64,000 nt of DNA from Uliginosibacterium sp. (GTDB lineage: Bacteria > Pseudomonadota > Gammaproteobacteria > Burkholderiales > Rhodocyclaceae), in assembly GCA_016718265.1 (NCBI GenBank), contig JADKDZ010000012.1, forward strand, positions 62,001 through 126,000, read 5' to 3'. A program made the translations under genes and the position numbers. Numbering within the stretch: position 1 is the first letter of the stretch; every line of letters starts with the position of its first letter. Below, one piece after another: positions 8,012 through 16,711 of this stretch. Under the pieces are notes generated by a model, which saw nothing but the letters and a program-made list of their open reading frames with translations, was not told where the DNA came from and did no database searches.

Positions 8012-9127
8012 ATGCGTAACGCTATTCGCAACTCACGCCGCCTTGTCGTCAAGGTCGGCAGCGCGCTAGTGACCAATAATGGCGCAGGACTCGACCTGAA
8101 TGCCATCGGCGACTGGGCGCGGCAAATCGCCGCGCTACGCGCCGATGGGCGTGAAATCGTGCTGGTTTCCAGCGGTGCGATCGCGGCAGGCATGCAGCGC
8201 CTGGGCTGGGCAGAGCGCCCCGCAGAAACCCATGCCTTGCAAGCGGCCGCTGCCGTTGGCCAGATGGGGCTGGCGCAAGCCTACGAGGGCGCCTTCAACG
8301 CGTTTGGCCTGCACACAGCACAACTGTTGTTGACGCACGCCGACCTGTCTGACCGCCTGCGGTATCTGAACGCACGCTCCACTCTGTCCACGCTGCTGTC
8401 TTTGGGTGTAGTGCCCGTCATCAACGAAAACGACACCGTCGTGACGGACGAAATCAAATTTGGTGACAACGATACCCTCGGCGCGCTCGTTGCCAATCTG
8501 ATCGAAGCAGACGCGCTGATCATTCTGACCGATCAGAAGGGGCTGTACACGGCCGACCCGCGCAAGGATCCCGCAGCGACGCTGATCAGCGAAGGGCAAG
8601 CAGAAGACCGCGCCTATGAAGCCATGGCGGGCGGCGCCGGTACAGGCATCTCGCGCGGCGGCATGATCACCAAGATTCGCGCGGCGCAACGCGCTGCACG
8701 CAGCGGCGCGCACACCCTGATCGCATCGGGGCGAGAAACCGAGCCACTGATTCGCCTTGCACAGGGCGAGGCGCTCGGAACTCTGCTCTATGCATCCAGC
8801 ACCCCGCTCGCCGCTCGCAAGCAATGGCTGGCGGATCACCTGCAGCTTGCGGGCACGCTAACCCTGGACGACGGCGCGGTTCGCGCATTGTCTGGCGGCG
8901 CAAGCCTGCTACCCATTGGCGTCATCAGCGTCGACGGCGAGTTCAGCCGCGGCGCTGTCGTGGCTTGTCGTGACAAGAACGGTGCCGAAGTCGCTCGCGG
9001 ACTGGTGAATTACCCCAGCAACGAAGCCAGGCGGATCAGCCAGCGGGCCAGCGCAGACATCGAGAGCGTGCTGGGCTATGTGGCCGAGTCAGAACTGATT
9101 CATCGCGACAACCTCGTCCTGCGCTGA
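8012..9127 (+). CDS. proB: Glutamate 5-kinase with PUA domain
   Basis: First step of proline synthesis: ATP plus glutamate to gamma-glutamyl phosphate. The 371-residue product has an amino-acid kinase domain (VVKVGSALVTN at the start, then NENDTVVTDEIKFGDND, DQKGLYTADP) and a C-terminal PUA domain from about residue 280 (SLLPIGVISVDGEFSRGAVV). The full length with PUA matches the E. coli type that is feedback-inhibited by proline. It follows obgE by 58 nt, a gene order common in betaproteobacteria. Confidence 0.96.
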   Translation: MRNAIRNSRRLVVKVGSALVTNNGAGLDLNAIGDWARQIAALRADGREIVLVSSGAIAAGMQRLGWAERPAETHALQAAAAVGQMGLAQAYEGAFNAFGLHTAQLLLTHADLSDRLRYLNARSTLSTLLSLGVVPVINENDTVVTDEIKFGDNDTLGALVANLIEADALIILTDQKGLYTADPRKDPAATLISEGQAEDRAYEAMAGGAGTGISRGGMITKIRAAQRAARSGAHTLIASGRETEPLIRLAQGEALGTLLYASSTPLAARKQWLADHLQLAGTLTLDDGAVRALSGGASLLPIGVISVDGEFSRGAVVACRDKNGAEVARGLVNYPSNEARRISQRASADIESVLGYVAESELIHRDNLVLR

Positions 9128-9265
9128 TTCGCTCTGTCGCGTGCGCCCCTGGTTGACTGTTTGGACGGATGTCTTGACGGTCTTGGCGTATCAGGTTCAT
9201 GCTGGCATCCAGCCTGTCGGAAATCGAGAGACAACGCCTTCAACCGCAACGCCACGGTCAACGGA

Positions 9266-10297
9266 ATGAATGTCGTCATCGTAGAAGACACCCCCGTCAA
9301 TCTCGTTCTGATGCAGAACCTGGTTCGACGCTTGGGGGATCACGATTGCAAGGTGTTCTCCGAGCCTGAACTGGGGCTGGCGTGGTGCTTTGCTGAACCC
9401 CCTGACCTGATCATCGTCGATTACATGATGCCCGTCATGGACGGGATCGAGTTCATTGGCCACTGCCGCGCCAACGAAGATCTGCGCAATCGCCCAATCC
9501 TGATGGTGACCGCTGCTGCGGACAAGGAAGTTCGGTATGCAGCCCTCGAAGCGGGTGCGACCGACTTTCTCACCAAACCCATCGACAAGAACGAATTTAC
9601 GCCGCGGGTCAAAAACATGCTCCGGTTGCGCGAGAGCATGATGGCGGCAACACGGCGCGCTGATGACCTTGCGGTCGAAGTCCGTAACGCCACCGCGGAA
9701 ATCCACCAGCGCGAACGTGAAACCGTGCTGCGCCTGGCAAAAGCAGCAGAGTATCGTGACCCCGAAACCGGCTCACACATCCTGCGCATGGCCAACTACT
9801 CAGCGATCATCGCCAACGAGTTAGGTCTGCCCCACAGCATTACAGAGCATATTTTGCTGGCCGCACCCATGCATGATGTTGGCAAGCTCGGAACTCCGGA
9901 CCACATCCTGCTCAAGCCCGGACGGCTTGATCCCGATGAGTTGGAGATCATGCGTCAACATTCCGCAATCGGCTACGACATCCTGAAAGACTCCAGTTCG
10001 CCGGTCTTGCAACTGGCCGCAGAAATCGCCCTGTCACATCACGAGAAATTTGATGGGACCGGCTACCCGCAGCGACTGACTGGCGAAGCGATTCCCATCA
10101 GCGGAAGAATTGTCGCTGTCGCTGACGTGTTTGATGCCCTGACATCAGAACGTCCTTACAAGCCGGCCTGGGAAATCAAGGCCGCACGCGAGTACCTTGA
10201 AGACGGCATCGGCAAGCACTTCGATCCTGCCTGTGTAGAAGCGTTCGACGCACGCTGGGAAGACGTCTTCGAGATTTACACGAAGTACCGGGACTAA
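9266..10297 (+). CDS. Response regulator with HD-GYP c-di-GMP phosphodiesterase domain
   Basis: Cytoplasmic regulator likely to degrade cyclic di-GMP when phosphorylated. A receiver domain carries the phospho-acceptor Asp52 (IIVDYMMPVMDG). After a coiled linker an HD-GYP domain has HDVGKLGTPD, HHEKFDGTGYP and DVFDALTSERPYK, so the metal and GYP residues look intact. The ATG at 9266 gives MNVVIVEDTP, the normal receiver start (343 residues); the frame is open 35 codons further up but those codons look non-coding. It is followed 33 nt later by a stand-alone Hpt protein, a natural phosphate donor or sink. Confidence 0.92.
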   Translation: MNVVIVEDTPVNLVLMQNLVRRLGDHDCKVFSEPELGLAWCFAEPPDLIIVDYMMPVMDGIEFIGHCRANEDLRNRPILMVTAAADKEVRYAALEAGATDFLTKPIDKNEFTPRVKNMLRLRESMMAATRRADDLAVEVRNATAEIHQRERETVLRLAKAAEYRDPETGSHILRMANYSAIIANELGLPHSITEHILLAAPMHDVGKLGTPDHILLKPGRLDPDELEIMRQHSAIGYDILKDSSSPVLQLAAEIALSHHEKFDGTGYPQRLTGEAIPISGRIVAVADVFDALTSERPYKPAWEIKAAREYLEDGIGKHFDPACVEAFDARWEDVFEIYTKYRD

Positions 10298-10330
10298 GTA
10301 ACCACGAACAGAATCTGAACAACGCTGAAC

Positions 10331-10690
10331 ATGGACGCGAACCTTTCTTTCGACAAAATCTGGATGCTGCAGCAGATCGGCGGAGACCTGGACCTGCTTC
10401 ACGAAGTCGCAAAAATCTTCCTGCAAGACAGTACCCGCTTGAAGAACGAGTTGACGCAGGCATTGGCGGCTGGCAATAGCAAGGCCCTTCATGCCGCTGC
10501 GCACGCCACCAAAAGCGCGGTGGGGAATTTTGGCGCCCTGCAGGCAGTGGATGTCGCCACGAAGCTTGAAAAAGCCTGTAAGGATGGTGACCAAAGCAGT
10601 TTTGCACGGCTGCAGGCCATGCTCGTTACAGAGGTCGACAGGCTTGTCGACGCGCTTCAGGCCGAGTTGGCTGAAGCGGGAAAGTCTTGA
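10331..10690 (+). CDS. Stand-alone Hpt (histidine phosphotransfer) protein
   Basis: Four-helix phosphotransfer protein of 119 residues. The active His is at 58 in HAAAHATKSAVGNFGA, matching the HxxKS/G signature. There is no kinase or receiver part, so it must shuttle phosphate between separate proteins. The REC-HD-GYP protein just upstream is the likely partner (inferred from adjacency). Confidence 0.88.
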   Translation: MDANLSFDKIWMLQQIGGDLDLLHEVAKIFLQDSTRLKNELTQALAAGNSKALHAAAHATKSAVGNFGALQAVDVATKLEKACKDGDQSSFARLQAMLVTEVDRLVDALQAELAEAGKS

Positions 10691-10733
10691 GCACCCACTG
10701 TGAATGACTGCTAGGCATTTGTGCAAGCATCCG

Positions 10734-10739
10734 TATAAT
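10734..10739 (+). promoter_or_regulatory. Possible -10 element
   Basis: A perfect TATAAT sits 33 nt before the chosen start of the transglycosylase gene. I see no good -35 hexamer at 16-18 nt, so the promoter is weak or activator-dependent if real. Confidence 0.35.
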
Positions 10740-10772
10740 CAATGCCCTGCCGCATTCAGCCTGTTAAAAGGG

Positions 10773-11405
10773 ATGTTTTCTCAACGCCAAATCTGCAAGT
10801 ACGTATGTCTCGTGTGCGCGGCTGCCTGCCTCCCCAGGTTCGGTGCTGCCGCAATGTACCTGTATGTCGATGAAAACGGCGTTCCCCACTACTCGAATAT
10901 CGCCAGCGATCCTCGCGCAATAGCGCTTTGGCGAGATCCTGAAGGCCCGAAGTCCATCGAGTTGCCGACCGCTCCCGTCACGACACTCCTCAAACAAGCC
11001 CCCGCCGAGTTGTTGCCGCTGATTCATGACACCGCCAAGAGCAACGGTCTGGAACCTGCGCTACTGATGGCCGTCATTTCCGTCGAGAGCCGTTATAACC
11101 CCAAAGCGGTATCCCCCAAGGGCGCCAAAGGGCTGATGCAGCTCATGCCGGACACCGCGCGCCGTTTTGGCGTAGAGGATGCATTTGACGTCCGCCAGAA
11201 TCTGCACGGCGGCGCCCGGTACTTACGCGACTTGATGCGGCGCTTCAACAACAATCTGGAACTCGTTCTGGCTGCTTACAATGCGGGCGAACAATCGGTG
11301 ATCCGCAATGGACACAAGATCCCCCCCTACAAGGAGACCCAGAACTACGTCCCCGCCGTGCTTGGCCAGTTTGCCTTGCTGCGCGGTGTGCCCGCTATCA
11401 ACTAA
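10773..11405 (+). CDS. Lytic transglycosylase, SLT family, with DUF4124-like N-terminal segment
   Basis: Exported peptidoglycan-cleaving enzyme. The ATG at 10773 gives a signal peptide (QICKYVCLVCAAACLPRFGAAA), then a short segment MYLYVDENGVPHYSN typical of DUF4124. The Slt domain follows, with the catalytic Glu in VISVESRYNPKAVS, then GAKGLMQLMPDTARRFG, NLHGGARYL and LAAYNAG. The 210-residue length suits small SLT enzymes near envelope systems. It converges with tilS, overlapping by 4 nt. The open frame upstream of 10773 crosses the TATAAT and was not used. Confidence 0.9.
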   Translation: MFSQRQICKYVCLVCAAACLPRFGAAAMYLYVDENGVPHYSNIASDPRAIALWRDPEGPKSIELPTAPVTTLLKQAPAELLPLIHDTAKSNGLEPALLMAVISVESRYNPKAVSPKGAKGLMQLMPDTARRFGVEDAFDVRQNLHGGARYLRDLMRRFNNNLELVLAAYNAGEQSVIRNGHKIPPYKETQNYVPAVLGQFALLRGVPAIN

Positions 11406-12754
11406 GGCTTGATCTGCGGCGCTTGCCCGACGTCCGCGGATCGTGTCTGAAACCACCGCCAGCCACCTAGCCATTCAGGTCGCACTTCCCCCGCAGCACG
11501 CTGCTCATCGCCCAGCACGCCACCTACCCAAAGCAAGGCATCGTGCCGCCAGACACAGGGCAGCAAAGCCCGCCACCACGGCGGCACGCCGGCCTCCTGA
11601 CACAGCTGCTTGATGCTGCGATGCGGACGCCCCGCCCCGGGCGACCAGGACATGGCTGGCCGTCGAGTCTCCACACGGCAAGGCGCAAAGTCGTGCCAAA
11701 TGTCTGGAAAAAGGATCCGCCCCTCGCCCCAGGGCAGCTCAGATTCACCTTGCCAGACCATAGGACCCGGTACGGCGAGCACTGCCGGTTCAAACCATAA
11801 CTGATCGCGATAGACGCACACCGCCCGGCTGCCAAAGGCCCATCGCGTGGCGGCACTCGTCGCGACTTGCCTCAAGCCCTCATCCAATTGCCGCATCTCG
11901 GGCATGTAGGATTCACTCGTCGCGTCCGACAGACAATGGCGCAGGAGGTTGCGGGCTCTCGCTGGCGACAAGCTCAGCCATCGCGTTCGGCTCCCAGCCT
12001 GACCAAACCCAACCACACCGGCATCCATCTGGGCCAGCTCGGACAACAACTCATCGCTCTCTGCAAACAGCGATGTACTGCGAACCAGGTTTGTCACCAC
12101 GCCAGGAAAACGCGCCCGAAGCGGATCAAGAATGATGTGCCGGAGATAGTTCCGCGAGAATTTCTGATCAGGATTGCTTTCGTCTTCAACCCACGCAATC
12201 TGATTCGCGCGTGCATACGCTTCCAGATCAGCGCGGGACGCGTGCAAGAGCGGCCGGACGATCCGCCGCTCTGCATCCACGTCCCGCATGCATGCGGCCC
12301 CCTTGACGCCAGCGCCGCGGCTGAGACGGAACAGCAATGTTTCAGCTTGATCGTCTGCATGGTGGGCAAGCACCAGCCAATCGTTACGGATCGACATCAG
12401 TACCCGGTAACGTGCCTCACGGGCTGCCGCCTCCAGGCCAGCCTTGCTGCAGCGATCAACCTGCACGCAGTGCGTCTCGCACGGAACCGCCAAGGCGGCG
12501 CACACGGCCTCACAGTGGGCACGCCAGGCATCGGCCTCTGGACTCAGCCCATGGTGAACGTGGCACGCCTGGAGAACGATCGGCAACTGCCGGCGCAAAT
12601 CAGCCAGCACGTGCAACAACACACTTGAGTCCAGACCGCCACTCAAAGCCAGCGTCAGGCGCAGTGGCCCCGCCCCCGCCTGCACCAAGGGCGCCAGCCG
12701 GGCCAGAACCCGGTCCGTCAGCGACTCAGGCAGCCTGCTCCTTGAACTTGCCAT
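11402..12754 (-). CDS. tilS: tRNA(Ile)-lysidine synthetase
   Basis: ATP-dependent enzyme that puts lysine on C34 of tRNA-Ile(CAU), so that it reads AUA. The 450-residue product has the PP-loop SGGLDSS at 38-44, then HHADDQAETLLFRLSRGAG and SRNYLRHIILDPLRARFPG. The C-terminal substrate-binding domains reach the usual length. Its start lies 29 nt inside the accA 3' end, and no later in-frame start gives a complete protein. tilS after accA is common in betaproteobacteria. Confidence 0.94.
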   Translation of the reverse strand: MASSRSRLPESLTDRVLARLAPLVQAGAGPLRLTLALSGGLDSSVLLHVLADLRRQLPIVLQACHVHHGLSPEADAWRAHCEAVCAALAVPCETHCVQVDRCSKAGLEAAAREARYRVLMSIRNDWLVLAHHADDQAETLLFRLSRGAGVKGAACMRDVDAERRIVRPLLHASRADLEAYARANQIAWVEDESNPDQKFSRNYLRHIILDPLRARFPGVVTNLVRSTSLFAESDELLSELAQMDAGVVGFGQAGSRTRWLSLSPARARNLLRHCLSDATSESYMPEMRQLDEGLRQVATSAATRWAFGSRAVCVYRDQLWFEPAVLAVPGPMVWQGESELPWGEGRILFPDIWHDFAPCRVETRRPAMSWSPGAGRPHRSIKQLCQEAGVPPWWRALLPCVWRHDALLWVGGVLGDEQRAAGEVRPEWLGGWRWFQTRSADVGQAPQIKP

Positions 12755-13691
12755 AGCTCACCAAGCGGTCGAAGCGGCGCGCCAATAACTCGTCTACCGA
12801 CAGTTCCTTCATCTGGCGCAGCCCATCTTGCAAGGCGCGTTTGAGCGACTGAGCCATGGCACGGTGGTCACGGTGGGCGCCGCCCACAGGCTCATTCACC
12901 ACCTTGTCGATCAAGCCGAGCGATTTGAGCCGTGCTGCCGTAATCCCCATGATTTCCGCCGCTTCGGAAGCCTTGTCGGCACTTTTCCACAAAATCGATG
13001 CGCAGCCTTCAGGAGAAATCACCGAATAGGTCGAGAACTGGAGCATCAGCAACTGATCGCACACGGCGATGGCCAATGCGCCGCCGGAACCGCCCTCGCC
13101 GATCACGGTAGATATGATAGGCACGCGCAACTCGGTCATGGCATACAGATTGCGGCCGATTGCTTCGGACTGACCACGCTCTTCCGCGTCAATGCCTGGG
13201 TAGGCGCCAGGCGTATCGACAAAGGTAAACACCGGGATGCCGAACTTCTCTGCAAGCTTCATCAGACGCAGGGCCTTGCGGTAGCCTTCAGGCCGCGGCA
13301 TGCCAAAGTTGCGCACGATCTTCTCTTTCGTATCGCGCCCCTTCTGGTGACCAATCACCATGCAGCTCTGGTCATTGAACCGCGCCAAGCCGCCGATGAT
13401 GGCACGATCATCGGCAAACGCCCGGTCACCATGCAGCTCTTCAAAGTCGGTAAACATGTGCTGAACATAGTCCAGCGTATACGGCCGCGAGGGGTGGCGA
13501 GCCACCTGTGCGATCTGCCATGACGAGAGCTTGGTATAGAGGTCTTTGGTCAGCGCCTGTCGCTTGGCTTCGAGTCTGGCGATTTCTTCGGAAATGTCGA
13601 CCGCCGAGTCGTCCTGTACAAAACGAAGTTCCTCGATCTTGGATTCAAGATCGGCGATCGGCTGCTCAAAGTCGAGAAAAGTGGTTTTCAC
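12726..13691 (-). CDS. accA: Acetyl-CoA carboxylase carboxyltransferase, alpha subunit
   Basis: Transfers CO2 from carboxybiotin to acetyl-CoA in the first committed step of fatty acid synthesis, with AccD. The 321-residue product matches the E. coli length, with a coiled N-terminal segment, then DTPGAYPGIDAEERGQSEAI, IGEGGSGGALAIAV and SPEGCASILWKSA, the crotonase-fold segments that bind CoA. It is followed by tilS. Confidence 0.97.
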   Translation of the reverse strand: MKTTFLDFEQPIADLESKIEELRFVQDDSAVDISEEIARLEAKRQALTKDLYTKLSSWQIAQVARHPSRPYTLDYVQHMFTDFEELHGDRAFADDRAIIGGLARFNDQSCMVIGHQKGRDTKEKIVRNFGMPRPEGYRKALRLMKLAEKFGIPVFTFVDTPGAYPGIDAEERGQSEAIGRNLYAMTELRVPIISTVIGEGGSGGALAIAVCDQLLMLQFSTYSVISPEGCASILWKSADKASEAAEIMGITAARLKSLGLIDKVVNEPVGGAHRDHRAMAQSLKRALQDGLRQMKELSVDELLARRFDRLVSYGKFKEQAA

Positions 13692-13776
13692 AGGCGAAGA
13701 ACTCGGGAAAAAAGGTGCTGCATTGTACCCGAAGGCAGCGGCACCGGCTGCGCCTGGCGGGTGGAGAGGTGTGACG

Positions 13777-15261
13777 TCAAGCGGCTTGGATGTAGCTCCG
13801 GATCACGTAGTCCGTACCGTGTTCGATCGTTTCCAGCGGAATCAGCTTGACGGGCTTGACGCCTCCGAGGAGATACAACACTTGCCCTGCAAGCGGACCT
13901 GGGACCGGAATCACCAGTCTCACCGGTATACCCTTCTGCAAGGGGTCCAGCAAGAGTGCGGCTTGGGATTGGGCGCCATCATCCACAATGACCGCCTCGG
14001 GCGCGGTCCCCAGCTTTTCGATCCCCACAACGGCTTGATCATGCCCCGACAGCTCACACCAACTCGCGCGCTTGATCCGTCGCACAGCCCCGACACACCA
14101 GCAATCCCCATCTGTCGGTCGGAACCCGATGAGCGAGCCCACGCGCAGCTTTGTCACGGCGGCGGCCGGCACGCGAACGCCCAACCCCTGCACGCTGGCA
14201 TCACTCACTTGCCAGACCACGGGGCTTTCAAGCTCGCCCAGCAACTTGCCGACGAACTTCGGCAAGCCCTCCGCCACATGCATCTGGCTCGCCATCGGCA
14301 GGCGGCGATGGCGGCGGATCGGCACCTCATTCGTCCACACCCTGACCATGCGAGAGAGCACGCTGGCAAGCACGCGAGACGCGCCCTCCACCTGGAGGGG
14401 CAGCCCTGGCGGCAACTCACCCGCGGCACACATGTCCAGCAGCTTGTTCAAGGACATGACCGCCGCCGCACCCGAGAAATAGCGTGGCAGCGCGAGCTGA
14501 GATGGCGCGGTCAGCAAACGCATTGGGGGCATGGCCAAGGCAGCATCGACCCAGTAGCAGGCCGTCGAACTTGGCGTATCCGACAACTCCAACAAGGGCA
14601 ATATGTAGTGCACCAGACTGGTTGCTGCTTCCACACGCAGGGGGTCAAGCTGGTTGAGGCCCACACTCAGCAACGCCACGGCACGCATGTACTCGCGCTC
14701 GGCAAAGGTCTCGGTTGTGCGGTCAGCGCGCGGCCGAACCGGCATGCGGTCTGCCCCGGCACGAATCGCCAGGGCGTACGCCGCATTGACACAGGCCCAC
14801 CCCGCGTGGTCCATTGCCGCACCACCAAAGGCGTCCCACTTGGAACGCAACACCCCGGCACGGATCGTACGCACCGCGATCTGTGCCACGACAGACTGAT
14901 CGGCCAGCACGGCCGGATCGTTCAGCACCGCCGAGAGCAATTCACCATACGCATCCAGTACCGTGGCCCAGTATCCTCGGGCCAGTGTCCAGAGCGAACG
15001 CCGCTCCGACACCGCCTCACCGCTCAGCGCAAGGAACCGCTCGATGTAGCTGCGTGCGTGCATCTGCGCCGCTTCGTCGATCGAGAACACCATCTGGATG
15101 CGCTCACTGAGCGAAACTTCCTGCGTTGAGGCGATCGAATCGATCAGGGGAGTCACCCCCGTAATCGCCTCAAAGGGCGTGCTTTCAGTGATGTCGCGCG
15201 CCAATTGCTCTGCGGACTGTGGATGCGCGACGGCATGCAACGATGTGTGCCATGCATGCAT
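13777..15261 (-). CDS. Unknown 494-residue protein with PilZ-like C-terminal segment
   Basis: I do not recognise a named family for the whole protein. Residues 1-330 are Ala/Leu-rich and look helical, with no signal peptide or membrane helix. From about 345 there is a beta-rich part (WQVSDASVQGLGVRVP, then LRVGSLIGFRP and WCVGAVRRI, then VGIEKL) whose spacing resembles PilZ domains, though the RxxxR c-di-GMP motif is not evident. It has its own promoter region facing thyA and an AGGGGG ribosome binding site. If PilZ-like, it could be a c-di-GMP effector, alongside the HD-GYP protein in this window. Confidence 0.7.
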   Translation of the reverse strand: MHAWHTSLHAVAHPQSAEQLARDITESTPFEAITGVTPLIDSIASTQEVSLSERIQMVFSIDEAAQMHARSYIERFLALSGEAVSERRSLWTLARGYWATVLDAYGELLSAVLNDPAVLADQSVVAQIAVRTIRAGVLRSKWDAFGGAAMDHAGWACVNAAYALAIRAGADRMPVRPRADRTTETFAEREYMRAVALLSVGLNQLDPLRVEAATSLVHYILPLLELSDTPSSTACYWVDAALAMPPMRLLTAPSQLALPRYFSGAAAVMSLNKLLDMCAAGELPPGLPLQVEGASRVLASVLSRMVRVWTNEVPIRRHRRLPMASQMHVAEGLPKFVGKLLGELESPVVWQVSDASVQGLGVRVPAAAVTKLRVGSLIGFRPTDGDCWCVGAVRRIKRASWCELSGHDQAVVGIEKLGTAPEAVIVDDGAQSQAALLLDPLQKGIPVRLVIPVPGPLAGQVLYLLGGVKPVKLIPLETIEHGTDYVIRSYIQAA

Positions 15262-15293
15262 GATTCCCCCTGAAAGCCGTGTTGTATCCTTTG

Positions 15294-15321
15294 ATTTTAA
15301 TGAATTTCATATTTTTTCCAA
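15294..15321 (-). promoter_or_regulatory. Putative sigma-70 promoter of the 494-residue unknown gene
   Basis: On the minus strand TTGGAA, a 16-nt AT-rich spacer and TAAAAT precede the gene by about 33 nt, within the AT-rich divergent space with thyA. Confidence 0.45.
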
Positions 15322-15413
15322 GTACATGCGGATTAGCGGCAGCTCATCATGATCGCGACCCGGTATCAACTACTTGTAGAATCAAGGCCCGCTTCTGACA
15401 CCGCCAATCCGCC

Positions 15414-16208
15414 ATGCGCCAATACCTTGACCTGATGCGCCACGTGCTTGAGCACGGCCACGAGAAAACCGACCGGACCGGGACGGGAACCCGCTCTGTC
15501 TTCGGCTGGCAGATGCGGTTTGACCTGAGCGAGGGTTTCCCGATGCTCACCACCAAGAAGCTTCACCTGCGCTCCATCATTCATGAGCTGCTGTGGTTCC
15601 TGCAGGGCGACACCAACATCCGCTATCTGAAGGAGAACAAGGTTTCCATCTGGGATGAGTGGGCCGATGAGAATGGCGAGCTCGGCCCCGTGTATGGCAA
15701 ACAATGGCGACGCTGGGAAACCCCTGACGGGCGGGAGATTGACCAGATTCGCCAGCTGGTGGAGGGCTTGAAGAAGAATCCGGACTCGCGACGCCATCTG
15801 GTCAGCGCCTGGAATCCGGCAGACGTCGATCGCATGGCCCTCCCTCCCTGCCACGCGCTGTTCCAGTTCTACGTCGCGGGCGGCAAGCTCTCCTGCCAGC
15901 TGTATCAACGCAGCGCAGACATCTTTCTCGGCGTGCCGTTCAACATCGCCAGCTACGCCCTGCTGACGCAGATGATGGCTCAGGTGGTCGGCTTGCAGCC
16001 CGGCGATTTCGTCCACACCCTGGGGGATGCGCACCTGTACTCCAACCACCTCGATCAAGCGCGCGAGCAGCTCGCCCGGACGCCACGCCCCCTGCCGCAA
16101 CTGCGCATCAACCCGGCGGTGACCGACCTCTTTGCCTTCCGCTTTGAAGACTTCGAGATCACGGGCTACGACCCGCTCCCCCATATCGCTGCCAAGGTGG
16201 CGGTATGA
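15414..16208 (+). CDS. thyA: Thymidylate synthase
   Basis: Makes dTMP from dUMP using methylene-tetrahydrofolate. The 264 residues match E. coli ThyA in length. The catalytic Cys is at 146 (LPPCHALFQFY), with QRSADIFLGVPFNIASYALL and HLYSNHLDQ as the folate and dUMP contacts. The stop overlaps folA by 4 nt, giving a coupled dTMP/tetrahydrofolate pair: DHFR recycles the dihydrofolate this enzyme makes. Confidence 0.98.
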   Translation: MRQYLDLMRHVLEHGHEKTDRTGTGTRSVFGWQMRFDLSEGFPMLTTKKLHLRSIIHELLWFLQGDTNIRYLKENKVSIWDEWADENGELGPVYGKQWRRWETPDGREIDQIRQLVEGLKKNPDSRRHLVSAWNPADVDRMALPPCHALFQFYVAGGKLSCQLYQRSADIFLGVPFNIASYALLTQMMAQVVGLQPGDFVHTLGDAHLYSNHLDQAREQLARTPRPLPQLRINPAVTDLFAFRFEDFEITGYDPLPHIAAKVAV

Positions 16209-16711
16209 ACGCACGCCCGGAGATCGCGCTGATCGTGGCACGGGCCCGCAACGGTGTTATCGGGCGGGACAACACGCTCCCCTGGCGCCTGCGTGACGAC
16301 TTGCAGCTGTTCAAGCAGCGCACCCTCGGCTGCCCCGTCATCATGGGCCGCAAGACCTGGGAGTCGCTCGGGAAGCCACTACCCGGAAGAATCAATATCG
16401 TCATCAGCCGCCAACCCGCGTTTTGCGCGGAAGGCGCGGTCGTCGTGCATTCAATGGAAGAGGCGGTCGATGCCTGCCAGGCGGCCGAGCGCGCATTCGT
16501 CATTGGCGGCGCACAGATCTACGCCCAATGGCTGCAGCACGCCGATGTGCTCTGGATGACGGAAGTCGCCGCAGACGTCGCCGGCGACACCTGCTTTCCG
16601 GAACTGCCCCCCGGTCGGTATCGTGAAGTTTCCCGACAGCATTTCGCTGCCGACGCCCGCAACGACTACAGCTTCGACGTGGTGGAGTACCGCGCGCAGC
16701 CGGCCGCTTAA
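16205..16711 (+). CDS. folA: Dihydrofolate reductase
   Basis: NADPH-dependent reduction of dihydrofolate. The 168-residue product begins RPEIALIVARARNGVIGRDN, with LPWRLRDDLQLFK (the active-site acid is Asp in WRLRDD), GRKTWESLGKPLPGR and the NADPH motif FVIGGAQIYAQ. It is translationally coupled to thyA (ATGA). Its stop overlaps the convergent ubiD stop by 4 nt. Confidence 0.97.
   Translation: MNARPEIALIVARARNGVIGRDNTLPWRLRDDLQLFKQRTLGCPVIMGRKTWESLGKPLPGRINIVISRQPAFCAEGAVVVHSMEEAVDACQAAERAFVIGGAQIYAQWLQHADVLWMTEVAADVAGDTCFPELPPGRYREVSRQHFAADARNDYSFDVVEYRAQPAA

Noticed and set aside
13546..15129. Long open frame of 527 codons on the plus strand
   Set aside because: Lies antisense to accA and the 494-residue gene; His/Gln/Arg-rich shadow composition and no known domain.
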